Below, in pieces: positions 19,058 to 29,187 of a DNA stretch of 64,000 nt. Both the position numbers and the translations under genes were made by a program. The stretch spans positions 1,391,034-1,455,033 of the forward strand of contig JADJNF010000001.1 of assembly GCA_016714445.1 (NCBI GenBank), in the 5' to 3' direction. The notes under the pieces are model-generated. The model saw nothing but the letters and a program-made list of their open reading frames with translations. It was not told the origin of the DNA and ran no database searches. The stretch's first letter is position 1. Each line of letters begins with the position of its first letter. Source of the stretch: Saprospiraceae bacterium. GTDB lineage: Bacteria > Bacteroidota > Bacteroidia > Chitinophagales > Saprospiraceae.

Positions 19058-20160
19058 GCTCCCTTCTTTGCACATATCTTCAAAATTTCAGCTGCAATCT
19101 GTTTTGCAGCCTCAGGTCTGGCAAAGTATTTAATATTGCTCTCCAAACCACTTTTCCAGACTTCATCGCTCAATAATGATTCAATCCCCGTCACCAATTT
19201 TTCTTTTGCTTCGACATCACGAATCAAGACTGCAGCACCTTTGTTGACAAGGGACATTGCATTAACTGTTTGATGATCTTCAGCTACATTAGGAGATGGA
19301 ATGAGTATAGCCGCTTTGCCGAGTATAGCCAGTTCAGAAATCGTCAACGCTCCTGCTCTGCACACTACAATATCCGCGGCACTATAAGCCATATCCATAT
19401 CCTCAATAAAAGGTATAATCTTGATGTCTTTCTGCCCTGAAAGCCGGCAATTTTTATACTCTTCAAAGTATATTTTACCAACCTGCCAGATGATATTGAC
19501 ATCTTTCATCCCCAACAAAGCGTCAGCGTTGGCAAGAACGGCCTCATTGATCGTTCTTGCCCCGAGACTACCACCAAAAATTAAAACAGTTTTCTTATTT
19601 TGATTTAACCCCAGTGACTGCTTTGCTTGTTCAGCATTTATCTTTTTGTCCAGTATGTCTTTACGTACCGGATTTCCTGTAAATATTATTTTATCTTTTG
19701 GAAAGAATCGCTCCAGTCCATCATATGCTACACATACGGCATTTGCTTTGGATGCCAGAATCCTGTTGGTCACACCAGCAAAGGAATTTTGTTCCTGAAG
19801 CACAGTAGGTATACCAAAAGTATTGGCTATCTTCAGTACAGGTCCACTTGCATATCCGCCTACTCCTACAGCTACATCTGGTCTGAATTTCTTTACAATC
19901 ATCACTGCCTTCAACATACTGGTAGCCAGCTTGAAAGGAAAACTCAAGTTTCGCAATGTAAGCTTACGCTGAAATCCCGTAATATTCAATCCTTCTATTT
20001 TATATCCCGCTTTCGGGACTTTTTCCATTTCTATCTTACCATTTGCACCTACAAAAAGAATCTCTGTGTCAGGTGCTGCTGCTTTGATGGCATCTGCAAT
20101 GGCAATGGCCGGAAATACATGGCCGCCTGTCCCTCCTCCGCTAATGATCACTCTGGGCAT
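19054..20160 (-). CDS. murG: UDP-N-acetylglucosamine transferase MurG
   Basis: A 368-residue GT28-family glycosyltransferase making lipid II from lipid I on the inner face of the membrane. The GGGTGGHVFPAIAIADAI donor-site loop at the N-terminus, GGYASGPVLKIA, QEQNSFAGVTNR and the C-terminal CRAGALTISELAILGKAAILIP are typical. It overlaps the ftsW end by 20 bases and the murC start by ATGA, consistent with a tightly coupled operon. Confidence 0.97.
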   Translation of the reverse strand: MPRVIISGGGTGGHVFPAIAIADAIKAAAPDTEILFVGANGKIEMEKVPKAGYKIEGLNITGFQRKLTLRNLSFPFKLATSMLKAVMIVKKFRPDVAVGVGGYASGPVLKIANTFGIPTVLQEQNSFAGVTNRILASKANAVCVAYDGLERFFPKDKIIFTGNPVRKDILDKKINAEQAKQSLGLNQNKKTVLIFGGSLGARTINEAVLANADALLGMKDVNIIWQVGKIYFEEYKNCRLSGQKDIKIIPFIEDMDMAYSAADIVVCRAGALTISELAILGKAAILIPSPNVAEDHQTVNAMSLVNKGAAVLIRDVEAKEKLVTGIESLLSDEVWKSGLESNIKYFARPEAAKQIAAEILKICAKKGA

Positions 20161-21322
20161 CTGCTTCCATTTTTTCTAACTGCTTCTTTTCATCAAATGC
20201 CTGCTCTACATATCTGCTTACACTGAGTATAATTCCGAATGAAACACATGTGAATAAAAAGGATGTCCCTCCCATACTTATCATGGGCAAAGTAAGACCT
20301 GTAGCCGGCACCAACTGCACGGATACAGCTATATTCGCAAATGCTGTGATCACAATATTCAAAGTCAAACCCATGGCGAGCATGGCACCAAACGTTTTTG
20401 GACATCTTGTCACCAAACTCACAGTTCGGATCATCAACCATAAATATATCAGCAACGTAAACATTCCGCCTATGAATCCATACTCTTCACAGATGATGGC
20501 ATATATAAAATCTGCATAAGCATACGGCAACAAATTCCTTTGAATACTATTGCCCGGTCCCAAACCAAATGCACCACCTTCTGCAATGGCGATCTTAGAC
20601 TGCTGTACCTGAAATTGTCCATCAGAATACAGGAAATCATTGATCCTGTTCATCCATGTCTCAACCCTAAAATGATCAGGAAAATATTGACCTATGATGA
20701 ATATCCCCGCGAACACCAACCCTCCGAGCAATACCAATAATATCACATACTTCATCGAGATCCTTCCTACAAACATCATCAAAAATGCGGTCACAAATAG
20801 CAGCGCAGCTGTTGATAAATTGGAAGGAGCAATCAAAGCACAAAACAAAATAACCGGAGCTATGATAGGTAAAAAAGCATCTTTAAAACTTTTTATATAA
20901 TCCTGTCTGATGGCCAGTGATCTTGCTACAAACATGATCAATGCGATCTTGGCAAAATCGGAAGTCTGAAATGAAAGCTCCAGAATCGGTATTTTGATCC
21001 ATCTGGAAGCATCATTGATCTCAGCGCCAAATAATGCTGTATATACCAGTAATGGCGTTGCTATGACCATTAGTATAGGTGCAAGTTTGGCATATACCAT
21101 ATAATGCAGTTTGTAAGCGGTATACATCAACATCAATCCTGCACCAATAAACATCAATTGTCTGATCAGATAATACTCAGTGCCATGAGAAGTATTGTAC
21201 TTATACACCTGACTACCTGAAGTACTGTATACAATCAGCAGTGAAAACAAACTCAATAAAGCAACTATAAGCCATACTGAACGGTCGCCCTTTAAATTTT
21301 GATATGTACTAAGTATATTCAA
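20141..21322 (-). CDS. ftsW: lipid II polymerase FtsW (SEDS family)
   Basis: A 393-residue multi-pass membrane protein of the SEDS (FtsW/RodA/SpoVE) family, the septal glycan polymerase that works with the transpeptidase FtsI. The long hydrophobic profile shows about ten segments. The conserved region GPGNSIQRNLLPYAYADFIYA followed by CEEYGFIGG, and PATGLTLPMISMGGTSF near the end, are diagnostic. Its place in the dcw cluster favours FtsW over RodA. Confidence 0.94.
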   Translation of the reverse strand: MNILSTYQNLKGDRSVWLIVALLSLFSLLIVYSTSGSQVYKYNTSHGTEYYLIRQLMFIGAGLMLMYTAYKLHYMVYAKLAPILMVIATPLLVYTALFGAEINDASRWIKIPILELSFQTSDFAKIALIMFVARSLAIRQDYIKSFKDAFLPIIAPVILFCALIAPSNLSTAALLFVTAFLMMFVGRISMKYVILLVLLGGLVFAGIFIIGQYFPDHFRVETWMNRINDFLYSDGQFQVQQSKIAIAEGGAFGLGPGNSIQRNLLPYAYADFIYAIICEEYGFIGGMFTLLIYLWLMIRTVSLVTRCPKTFGAMLAMGLTLNIVITAFANIAVSVQLVPATGLTLPMISMGGTSFLFTCVSFGIILSVSRYVEQAFDEKKQLEKMEADAQSDH

Positions 21323-21330
21323 TGATGAAC

Positions 21331-22665
21331 TTAAATTTTAGATTTTTGAATGTTTACTTCTGAATTCTTAATATGATTTACATTTTCCTTAAACTGATCT
21401 CCACGATCCATATAATTTTTGAAAAGATCAAAACTTGCACATGCAGGTGACAGCAGGACTACGTCGCCGGGTGCTGCCAACTTCAGTCCTAACTCCACCG
21501 CCTCTGATACCTTAATCGTCTCTAAAACCGTCGGAATTTGGGATTCGAATGAATTTTTTAATTTTTCATTATCCAGTCCGAGACAGATCAAGGCCTTTAC
21601 TCTATTTTTCACCAAAGGAAACAGTACCGTGTAATCATTGCCCTTGTCTGTACCACCGGCTATCCATATTACTGGTTTAGTCATGGCATCGAGCGCATAA
21701 AATACAGAATCAACATTGGTCGCTTTGCTATCATTGACAAACTCAACTCCGTCTATCATGCCACAACTCTCTAGTCTGTGCGGCAGATTTACAAATGTTT
21801 TTAGTCCCTCAGCAATTTGAGCTTCTGATAATCCCATAATGCGACTTGCTTCAACTGTACAGGCAGCATTAAAAAGGTTGTGTTTGCCCTTAAGATTCAT
21901 TTCAAAAATTCCGTTTCCATCCTTTGATGGAATACCGTGTAAATAATTATCCTGAGTTATACTGATTCGTTTTGGTGGACCATGAAAATCAGCCATTTTT
22001 GCAATTATTTCAGGGTCATCACCATTGTAGATAAAGTAATCAGTACTGGTCTGATTCATGGCAATTCTGAATTTTGAATTCACATAATTGGCCATTTTGT
22101 ACTCATATCTGTCCAGATGATCAGGTGTGATATTGAGCAGGATAGAAATGTACGGTTTGAATGTTTCAATATCATCCAACTGAAAGCTGGAAATTTCCAG
22201 CACCATTACTTCAGGAGCTTCTTCGGCGAGTATGCGTGCATAACTTTTGCCATAATTACCTCCTAAGGCAACACTTAATCCTGCGGTCTTCAAAATGTGG
22301 TATAAAAGTCCCGATGCTGTAGTCTTCCCATTTGAGCCTGTGACAGCTATGGTCAGCCCGGAAAAAAATAAGTGACCAAACTCAATCTCGGAAATTACTT
22401 TCCGTCCTTTGTCTTTTAACATGCGAAGGACTGGCGCATGTTCCGGAACACCGGGACTTTTAATTACCACCTCAGTTACCAAAACCTTTTCAAAATCATG
22501 TCCCTCTTCTTCAAAAGGGATGTTACAATCAGTTAACTCTTTTTTATATTTTTCAGATATTTTACCGTTATCGCTTACAAAGACATCTAATCCCAGTTTT
22601 TTAGCCAGTAGGGCTGCCCCTACTCCACTTTCCCCTGCGCCTATGATGACTATACTTTTCATCAT
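21331..22665 (-). CDS. murD: UDP-N-acetylmuramoylalanine-D-glutamate ligase MurD
   Basis: A 445-residue Mur ligase adding D-glutamate. The N-terminal fold VIIGAGESGVGAALLAKK, the ATP loop GSNGKTTASGLL, NITPDHLDRY and NDSKATNVDS are in order. The first ATG of MMKSIV overlaps the mraY stop as ATGA. The frame runs on 18 codons upstream inside mraY, but that extension is not family-like. It lies between mraY and ftsW. Confidence 0.96.
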   Translation of the reverse strand: MMKSIVIIGAGESGVGAALLAKKLGLDVFVSDNGKISEKYKKELTDCNIPFEEEGHDFEKVLVTEVVIKSPGVPEHAPVLRMLKDKGRKVISEIEFGHLFFSGLTIAVTGSNGKTTASGLLYHILKTAGLSVALGGNYGKSYARILAEEAPEVMVLEISSFQLDDIETFKPYISILLNITPDHLDRYEYKMANYVNSKFRIAMNQTSTDYFIYNGDDPEIIAKMADFHGPPKRISITQDNYLHGIPSKDGNGIFEMNLKGKHNLFNAACTVEASRIMGLSEAQIAEGLKTFVNLPHRLESCGMIDGVEFVNDSKATNVDSVFYALDAMTKPVIWIAGGTDKGNDYTVLFPLVKNRVKALICLGLDNEKLKNSFESQIPTVLETIKVSEAVELGLKLAAPGDVVLLSPACASFDLFKNYMDRGDQFKENVNHIKNSEVNIQKSKI

Positions 22666-23927
22666 CTTATCTTTAAGGTGATCACACTTACTATAGCCAA
22701 CAGAATACCTATAATCCAAAATCTGGTTACAATTTTTGCTTCATGCATACCTTCTTTCTGAAAATGATGATGCAATGGAGACATTTTAAAAATCCTTCTG
22801 CCTTCACCATACTTCCTTTTTGTGTACTTAAAATAAGAGACCTGTAAAACCACAGATAAATTTTCAGCTACAAAAATTCCGCATAAAATAGGTATCAACA
22901 ATTCTTTCCTCAATAATATGGCCAATACAGCTATGATACCACCGATGGTCAGACTTCCGGTATCGCCCATAAATACCCTTGCAGGAAATGAATTATGCCA
23001 CAAAAACCCGATACATGCACCGATAAAACATGCTGAAAATACCACCAGTTCTGCTGAATTAGGAATGTAAAACACATTCAGATAATCAGCTATAATCGTA
23101 TTGCCCGACACATAAGCGAAAATACCCAATGTGACCCCAATCACTGCTGAAGTTCCTGCTGCCAGTCCGTCTATGCCATCTGTAAGATTTGCGGCATTTG
23201 AAACGGCAGTCACAATAAATATCACAATAAGTGTAAATACTATCGATAACCATAAGTCAGCATTGTCTCCCAAAAATCCTACAAACAATTTGTAATCAAA
23301 ATTATTGTTCTTCAAAAAAGGAACATTGGTCAGCGTAGTTTTTACGTACGCCATTTCAGCCATTCTGGAAATATCATTCACCCTTGGCAATACTGTAGAA
23401 TACTCTTTTACTACTTCGTATCCATTGGCATTGGCTTCTTCAAGAGGCATTCTTATCACTACATCATTGGAAACCAACATGGTAATCCCGACAATAAGAC
23501 CTAAAATGACTTGTCCAAATATTTTTGTTTTACCACTAAGACCGTCTTTATTCTTTAAAAAGACTTTTATATAATCATCTGCTCCACCTATCAGACCTAA
23601 CCAAATGGTGGTAAAGATCATGAGCAGAATATACACATTATTCAATTTTGCCAGAAGTAAACAGGGTACTAAGATGGCCAATATTATGATAATACCACCC
23701 ATGGTTGGTGTTCCTTCTTTTGCTTTCTGGCCTTCCAGCCCCAATTCCCTTACTGTCTCTCCTACCTGCAGATTTCTGAGTGTCCTGATGATCCTACCAC
23801 CAAAAACCAAAGAAATGATTAAAGATAAAATGATAGCTATTGCTGCACGAAACGTAATATATTGAAACAACCCTGCACCAGGCAGATTGTAATATTTATC
23901 AATATATTCGAAAAAGTGGTACAACAT
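22662..23927 (-). CDS. mraY: phospho-N-acetylmuramoyl-pentapeptide transferase MraY
   Basis: A 421-residue polytopic membrane enzyme transferring phospho-MurNAc-pentapeptide to undecaprenyl phosphate to form lipid I. DDYIKVFLKNKDGLSGKTK, NLTDGIDGLAAG, FMGDTGSL and the histidine motif MSPLHHHFQKEG are intact. It is about 60 residues longer than typical proteobacterial MraY because of an insert around residues 165-235, as in other Bacteroidota. It starts after a 323-base gap downstream of murE. Confidence 0.96.
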   Translation of the reverse strand: MLYHFFEYIDKYYNLPGAGLFQYITFRAAIAIILSLIISLVFGGRIIRTLRNLQVGETVRELGLEGQKAKEGTPTMGGIIIILAILVPCLLLAKLNNVYILLMIFTTIWLGLIGGADDYIKVFLKNKDGLSGKTKIFGQVILGLIVGITMLVSNDVVIRMPLEEANANGYEVVKEYSTVLPRVNDISRMAEMAYVKTTLTNVPFLKNNNFDYKLFVGFLGDNADLWLSIVFTLIVIFIVTAVSNAANLTDGIDGLAAGTSAVIGVTLGIFAYVSGNTIIADYLNVFYIPNSAELVVFSACFIGACIGFLWHNSFPARVFMGDTGSLTIGGIIAVLAILLRKELLIPILCGIFVAENLSVVLQVSYFKYTKRKYGEGRRIFKMSPLHHHFQKEGMHEAKIVTRFWIIGILLAIVSVITLKIR

Positions 23928-24020
23928 TTGTATTATATAATTTGACTGTTCGTATTTATTTGTATTTCAATGATTTTCCGATATTAAATCGGAAAAATAA
24001 ACATCATCAACAAGTAAAAA

Positions 24021-24079
24021 TTAACAGTGCAGTGAGCATTCGGGAACTTTTTCCAAAAAGATCCCACTGCAACTGTTAA
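24021..24079. other. long imperfect hairpin in the mraY-murE gap
   Basis: TTAACAG-TGCAGTG at 24021-24034 pairs with CACTGC-AACTGTTAA at 24066-24079. Inside the loop a second stem forms between GGGAaCTTTTT and AAAAAGaTCCC. Read in the operon direction the outer stem is followed by AATTTTTACTT. It occupies the only large gap (23928-24250) inside the dcw operon. The rest of the gap is a purine-rich, low-complexity stretch (variants of TTAAGATTGAGA) with no gene. It could be a partial terminator, an RNA-processing site or a decayed repeat. Confidence 0.5.
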
Positions 24080-24250
24080 ACCAACCTGAGAATGATAATA
24101 GAACCTAAATCTTTGATATATAAAGGTTAAGGATTAGGATAAGATTGAGACTAAGTTTAAGAATAAGGTATGTCTTAGAATAAAACATAACCCAAACTTT
24201 AATCTTGACTCCATCGATTCTAGCATTTTGCTTCAACCTAAATGCTAAAA

Positions 24251-25714
24251 CTAGTCCAATCCAAAATATTCCTTCAATATTTCTTTATCGTCAAAAGGGA
24301 ACTTTTCCCCTTTTATTTCCTGGTAATTTTCGTGACCTTTTCCGGCCACAAGTATTATATCATCGTTTCCGGCTATCATTACAGCGGTTTTTATCGCCTG
24401 CATTCTATCCGTAATCCGAATCATCTTCTTTTTATCTTCCACATCCAAACCTTTTTCCATTTCATCCAAAATGGCTTCAGGATCTTCAGATCTAGGGTTA
24501 TCGCTGGTAAGAATCACTTTATCTGACCAAGTACAAGCGACTTTTGCCATAATGGGCCTTTTGGTGACATCTCTGTCTCCTCCGCAACCCACAACCGTGA
24601 TGACATTACTTTTAATGCCTTTTACTTTTATAATGGTCCCAAGGACATTTTCCAATGCATCAGGAGTATGAGCATAATCTACTATGCCACATTTACCGGT
24701 ATTTTTATCAATAACCTGATCAAATCTTCCTTCTGCGCCTCTTAGTCCACTCAATATGGCCAGGATATCATCTTCTTCTATTCCAAGTTGCAAAGATGCG
24801 CCATAAACTGCAGCAAGATTATAAGCATTAAACTCTCCTATCAGCCTGAAGTACGCTTCTCTGTCATTGATCTTCAAATGCAAACCTTCTACAGAGCTCT
24901 CAAGTATTTTTACCTTATAATCTGCCATGGTTCGAAGACCATAGGTCAATTTTTTTGCTTTTGTATTTTGCAGCATGACCAACCCGTTTTTATCATCAGC
25001 ATTAGTCAATGCAAAAGCATCAGAAGGCAACTGGTCAAAAAACATCTTCTTGGCAGCTATATAATTTTTCATGGTAAGGTGGTAATCCAGATGATCATGA
25101 GAAATATTTGTAAATAAAGCTCCTTCAAATTTTAAGCCTGCGATTCTTTGCTGATCTGCTGCATGTGAACTCACTTCCATAAATACGTAATCACATTTAG
25201 CATCCTTCATCTTTGAAACCAATTTATGCAAATTGACTACATCAGGTGTGGTATGTGTCGCCGGAATGACTTCATCGCCAATTCTGTTTTCCACGGTCGA
25301 AATCAAACCACATTTGTAACCCAGTGCTGAAAAAAGCTGATAAAGTAAAGTGCTCACAGTCGTTTTACCATTTGTCCCTGTGATACCCACTAATCTAAGC
25401 CCTTCAGATGCGTAGCCAAAAAATATATGCGCCATTTCTCCAATCACTGCTCTTACATGACTAGTAATTATATAGGTAATGCCTTCCTTTTTGTGGTCAA
25501 CATGCTCACAAATGATACATCCTGCACCATGATCAATCGCTTTTTCGATATAATCGTGTCCGTCAGACAATGTACCCTTGAAAGCTCCATACAAATAGCT
25601 GTGTGATATTTGTCTGGAATCAATACTGATACCCAATATATCTATGTCTGTCGGTCCTTCTACATTTATATCAAAACCTACCGGTAATATGTCAAATAAC
25701 TTCTTTGCTTTCAA
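24251..25714 (-). CDS. murE: UDP-MurNAc-tripeptide synthetase MurE, meso-diaminopimelate type
   Basis: A 487-residue Mur ligase adding the third residue of the stem peptide. The ATP loop GTNGKTTVSTLLY, HTTPD, SSHAADQQRI and DYAHTPDALENVL motifs are present. The substrate-selecting motif DNPR (405-408) is the form found in enzymes that use meso-diaminopimelate rather than lysine, so the cell wall is predicted to be of the DAP type. It lies 15 bases downstream of the penicillin-binding protein gene. Confidence 0.96.
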   Translation of the reverse strand: MKAKKLFDILPVGFDINVEGPTDIDILGISIDSRQISHSYLYGAFKGTLSDGHDYIEKAIDHGAGCIICEHVDHKKEGITYIITSHVRAVIGEMAHIFFGYASEGLRLVGITGTNGKTTVSTLLYQLFSALGYKCGLISTVENRIGDEVIPATHTTPDVVNLHKLVSKMKDAKCDYVFMEVSSHAADQQRIAGLKFEGALFTNISHDHLDYHLTMKNYIAAKKMFFDQLPSDAFALTNADDKNGLVMLQNTKAKKLTYGLRTMADYKVKILESSVEGLHLKINDREAYFRLIGEFNAYNLAAVYGASLQLGIEEDDILAILSGLRGAEGRFDQVIDKNTGKCGIVDYAHTPDALENVLGTIIKVKGIKSNVITVVGCGGDRDVTKRPIMAKVACTWSDKVILTSDNPRSEDPEAILDEMEKGLDVEDKKKMIRITDRMQAIKTAVMIAGNDDIILVAGKGHENYQEIKGEKFPFDDKEILKEYFGLD

Positions 25715-25729
25715 AGCATATTAAAATTT

Positions 25730-27850
25730 TCAATTTAAATAGATCAATACATTCTGACCGTTTATTCTGGCGCCGGGTGTTACAGATTGTCTCATAACTT
25801 TGCCCGCACCTTCCACTTTGACTTTCAAACCTGCATTTTCAAGTAAAAAAACTGCATCCCGAGCTCCCATACCTGTCACGTCAGGAACAAGTGATTTTTT
25901 TATTTTTCTTTCAGCCATCTGCATAGCTGTTTCGGATGGATTTACTTTTACCCAGTCTTCACCGGATTTATCCTTATATTTTAATGCTAAATAATCAAAT
26001 ATCTTATTAAAGTCTTTACCAAAACCTTGTCCTGTACCAGGAAGACTAGTGCTTACAAATACTGTATCACTAAGCGATCTGACCTGTTTGGTTTTTAATG
26101 CATATACTTTTTCAGCTACATTTTTGAACACCGGACCGGCAACTGCCCCTCCATAATATGCTCCTGCTTTTGGTTCATACACCACAACTATCATGGAGTA
26201 CATCGGATTTTCAGCTGGAAAATATCCACAAAAACTCCCATTGTATCTGGCATATTCGCTTTTGTTGGCATAATTTGTTTTAGCTGTACCGGTTTTCCCA
26301 GCCATAGTAACATGCTCAGATTTAAGGGATTTGCCTGTACCTTTCAGGATCACACCTTCCATCATTATTTTTGCCTTAGCTATACTTTCGGGTTTTGCGA
26401 TTTGCGGTCGCAGTACCACGGGATCAAATTTCTTTTTTATGACATCGCCTTTTCTTATTTCACTCACCAGATAAGGCTTCATCATCTTACCATCATTGGC
26501 AACAGTATTATAAAAATTTAGGATTTGCAGTGGGGTAAACATCATTTCATACCCATGCGCCATCCACGGAATAGTAGTTCCGTACCATTTATCTTTGTCT
26601 TTTACCGGATCTTTAATCTCAGGAATCGCTTCACCGGAAATATCGATACCTGTAGGTTCGTGAAGACCAAACTGTTTTAGTCTTTTTATCCATTGAATTC
26701 TACCATCTCTGGAGTTGTACAAATCATTTGCGATGGTTGCCACTCCTACGTTTGATGATAGTTCAAAAGTCTCCGCCATTGTGGCAAACTTTCTACCATG
26801 TTTTTCTGAATCATGCATGGTGCGATCAGAAAAGTTTTTCAGCCCGTAATTAAGGTCCACCATAGTATCAATATTAGTGACACCATCTTCCAGCGCAGCC
26901 AACATAGTAGCCAATTTGATGGTAGATCCTGGTTCACTCAATCTGCCTGCTGCCTGATTGTACATTTCATGATAAGTACTATCTCCACTTTTGGTAAGAT
27001 TTGTGATAGCTTTGATGGCACCCGTTCCCACTTCCATCAGTATTGCTACGCCACCTTCAGCATTGTTCTTTTTCAGTGCTTCCATCAATTCGTGATGAAC
27101 AGCATCCTGCATATCTATATTAATCGTTGTATAAATATCATCGCCTTGTTTGGTATCATTTTCTGATGGGTCATAAACTGGTACCCATACATCCTTTTCA
27201 CCATAATTATTCGGGAGTCTTTTCATCAGTCTTTGATCCAAATCTCCTCTTAGAAATCGTTCAAAATACCCTTCAAGACCCACTCTGTCGGCATTATCTC
27301 TGTCAACACCTATCGTTCGGGAAGCTAATTCGCCAAAAGGTTTCATTCTTTTGCCATATCTGCTTTTCACCAGACCTCCTCTTATTGCTCCCAACCTAAG
27401 AATTGGTGCATTTTTAAGTTTATTGAAGGCATCAATATCCAACCCTTTGGCAATAAAAAGATATTTATTTCCTTTCTTACGAGCAGATTTAAGATCACTT
27501 TTCCACTGCGCAGCTGATTTTTGCCGAATAAATTCGGGATCAAAATTGCTCAGAAAATGAGCCAATGAGTCAACCCCATGGTTAAAATCTTCTTTTCTGA
27601 TAATACTCATATCCATCCTAACCTCAAAGAACTGTAGTGAAGTCGATAACAAATTACTTTCTTCAGCGTAAATGTTGCCTCTATCGGCATCAACTGTGCG
27701 CCATTGTACATTTGCTTCACCCTTCTGCCTCCACTTTTCCCGCTCAATAAAACTAATATTAAATATCCTGAACAGAATTACTATTGTGGCTACCACAAAG
27801 AAAAACATCACTAAATAAGCCCGCCATAGTAACTCCTTCTTCCTGTCCAT
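25730..27850 (-). CDS. ftsI: FtsI-type penicillin-binding protein with C-terminal PASTA domain
   Basis: A 706-residue class B penicillin-binding protein, the septal transpeptidase. One N-terminal membrane segment (about residues 11-30) is followed by the PBP dimerisation region (TVDADRGNIYAEE). The transpeptidase motifs are SEPGSTIK (SxxK, near residue 308), SSN (in ELSSNVGVA) and KTGT (in MAGKTGTAK). A PASTA domain (LVPDVTGMGARDAVFLLENAG) closes the protein; PASTA-bearing FtsI is usual in Bacteroidota dcw clusters. It lies 14 bases after ftsL. Confidence 0.95.
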   Translation of the reverse strand: MDRKKELLWRAYLVMFFFVVATIVILFRIFNISFIEREKWRQKGEANVQWRTVDADRGNIYAEESNLLSTSLQFFEVRMDMSIIRKEDFNHGVDSLAHFLSNFDPEFIRQKSAAQWKSDLKSARKKGNKYLFIAKGLDIDAFNKLKNAPILRLGAIRGGLVKSRYGKRMKPFGELASRTIGVDRDNADRVGLEGYFERFLRGDLDQRLMKRLPNNYGEKDVWVPVYDPSENDTKQGDDIYTTINIDMQDAVHHELMEALKKNNAEGGVAILMEVGTGAIKAITNLTKSGDSTYHEMYNQAAGRLSEPGSTIKLATMLAALEDGVTNIDTMVDLNYGLKNFSDRTMHDSEKHGRKFATMAETFELSSNVGVATIANDLYNSRDGRIQWIKRLKQFGLHEPTGIDISGEAIPEIKDPVKDKDKWYGTTIPWMAHGYEMMFTPLQILNFYNTVANDGKMMKPYLVSEIRKGDVIKKKFDPVVLRPQIAKPESIAKAKIMMEGVILKGTGKSLKSEHVTMAGKTGTAKTNYANKSEYARYNGSFCGYFPAENPMYSMIVVVYEPKAGAYYGGAVAGPVFKNVAEKVYALKTKQVRSLSDTVFVSTSLPGTGQGFGKDFNKIFDYLALKYKDKSGEDWVKVNPSETAMQMAERKIKKSLVPDVTGMGARDAVFLLENAGLKVKVEGAGKVMRQSVTPGARINGQNVLIYLN

Positions 27851-27864
27851 GAGACTTTACATTG

Positions 27865-28188
27865 TCATTTTTTACCTTTATCCGCCACGATTTTGTATGG
27901 CGGCTCTGTTGATGGCAACAACCCTGTGCCTTCTACTTTACTTTCAATCTGCGATTGTATGCTACCATGCATCACTTCCTGCTTGAGATTCATTGCTCTC
28001 CACTTGGTATCCTTTACTTCCTGTTTCAGTGCTTCTATCTTCCTTACGGCTTTTTCTGAAGCATGGGCATTGGAGATGTAAATAACACCCAACAACGCCA
28101 GGTAGCATACAAACGGCAAATTGACAAAAATCCATTCGACCCATTTCAGTCTAAAAAGTGTAGCTTTCTTATCCTGGAAACTAGTCAT
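27865..28188 (-). CDS. ftsL: FtsL-like divisome protein
   Basis: A 107-residue bitopic protein: a short basic cytoplasmic start, one membrane segment (about residues 23-39, NLPFVCYLALLGVIYIS) and a coiled-coil stretch (EKAVRKIEALKQEVKDTKWRAMNLKQEV, here shown in part only by its heptads). FtsL sequences are poorly conserved; the call rests on size, topology and position between rsmH and ftsI. In the divisome it would pair with a DivIC/FtsB partner and bind FtsQ. Confidence 0.82.
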   Translation of the reverse strand: MTSFQDKKATLFRLKWVEWIFVNLPFVCYLALLGVIYISNAHASEKAVRKIEALKQEVKDTKWRAMNLKQEVMHGSIQSQIESKVEGTGLLPSTEPPYKIVADKGKK

Positions 28189-28285
28189 ACACCAATGAAT
28201 TTATTTTTATTTTATGATTTTATTTTTTCGGGAATATCCTTTTCGAAATATTTAAACTTTGTAAAATGTCGGAAAATCAATAACT

Positions 28286-29185
28286 TTATACTTTCTCCGC
28301 AATTCTTAATTTTGCACTTCTTGATCTGGCGTTTTCTCTCTGCTCTTTATTTTCTGCCATGATGACCTTCTTATTAATCAGTACAAATGGTCTGGAAATA
28401 TTGCCAAATTCATCTTTCTCCATTTCGCCATCAAAATTTCCGGTCTTAAAAAAATTTTTCACTACCCTGTCTTCGATGCTATGAAATGTGATTACAACAA
28501 ATCTACCTCCCGGCTTCAATACTTCATATCCTTCTGTAAGCATATCCTTGAGCGCTCCGATCTCATCATTCACTTCCATCCTGAGTGCCTGGTAGACTTG
28601 TGAAAAATATTTTAATCTAGGACCTAAAACATGCTGATCCAAGACCCTATTGAGATCAAAAGTCGTCCTGATCTCTGCTACTTTCCCTGCATTCACCAAA
28701 GCTTTTGCAAGTGTTTTTGCATTCCTGACTTCACCATAACTACTCAATACATATACCAGCTTTTCTTCACTATAACTCTGCAATAAAACTGCAGCAGTTA
28801 AATCAGCCTGTGTATTCATCCGCATATCCAAAGGTGCATCAAATCGATAAGAAAAACCTCTTTCCGGCATATCCAGCTGGTGTGAAGAAACACCTAAGTC
28901 GGCTAGAATCCCATCCACTTTTTTCACTCCTTCCAATCGTAAAAATCTACGCAGATATCTGAAATTAGCTTCTATGAGAGTGAATCTTTCATCAACTAAG
29001 GCATTAACTACTGCATCAGCATCCTGATCAAAAGCATATAAATGCCCTTTGGCACTTAAGTTATGTAAAATCGATCTTGAATGTCCGCCGGCTCCAAATG
29101 TCAAATCAACATATTTCCCTCCGGGCAGAATATTAAGATTTTCAATACTTTCTTTTAATAATACAGAAACATGATATTCATTCAT
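28286..29185 (-). CDS. rsmH: 16S rRNA (cytosine-1402-N4)-methyltransferase RsmH
   Basis: A 299-residue SAM-dependent methyltransferase (former MraW) that modifies C1402 in the ribosomal decoding centre. The N-terminus YHVSVLLKESIENL, the SAM loop DLTFGAGGHSRSIL, ADLGVSSHQLD and the C-terminal FHSIEDRVVKNFF are diagnostic. It follows mraZ by two bases, as in most dcw clusters. The 97-base gap to ftsL holds no other gene. Confidence 0.96.
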   Translation of the reverse strand: MNEYHVSVLLKESIENLNILPGGKYVDLTFGAGGHSRSILHNLSAKGHLYAFDQDADAVVNALVDERFTLIEANFRYLRRFLRLEGVKKVDGILADLGVSSHQLDMPERGFSYRFDAPLDMRMNTQADLTAAVLLQSYSEEKLVYVLSSYGEVRNAKTLAKALVNAGKVAEIRTTFDLNRVLDQHVLGPRLKYFSQVYQALRMEVNDEIGALKDMLTEGYEVLKPGGRFVVITFHSIEDRVVKNFFKTGNFDGEMEKDEFGNISRPFVLINKKVIMAENKEQRENARSRSAKLRIAEKV

Positions 29186-29187
29186 AG

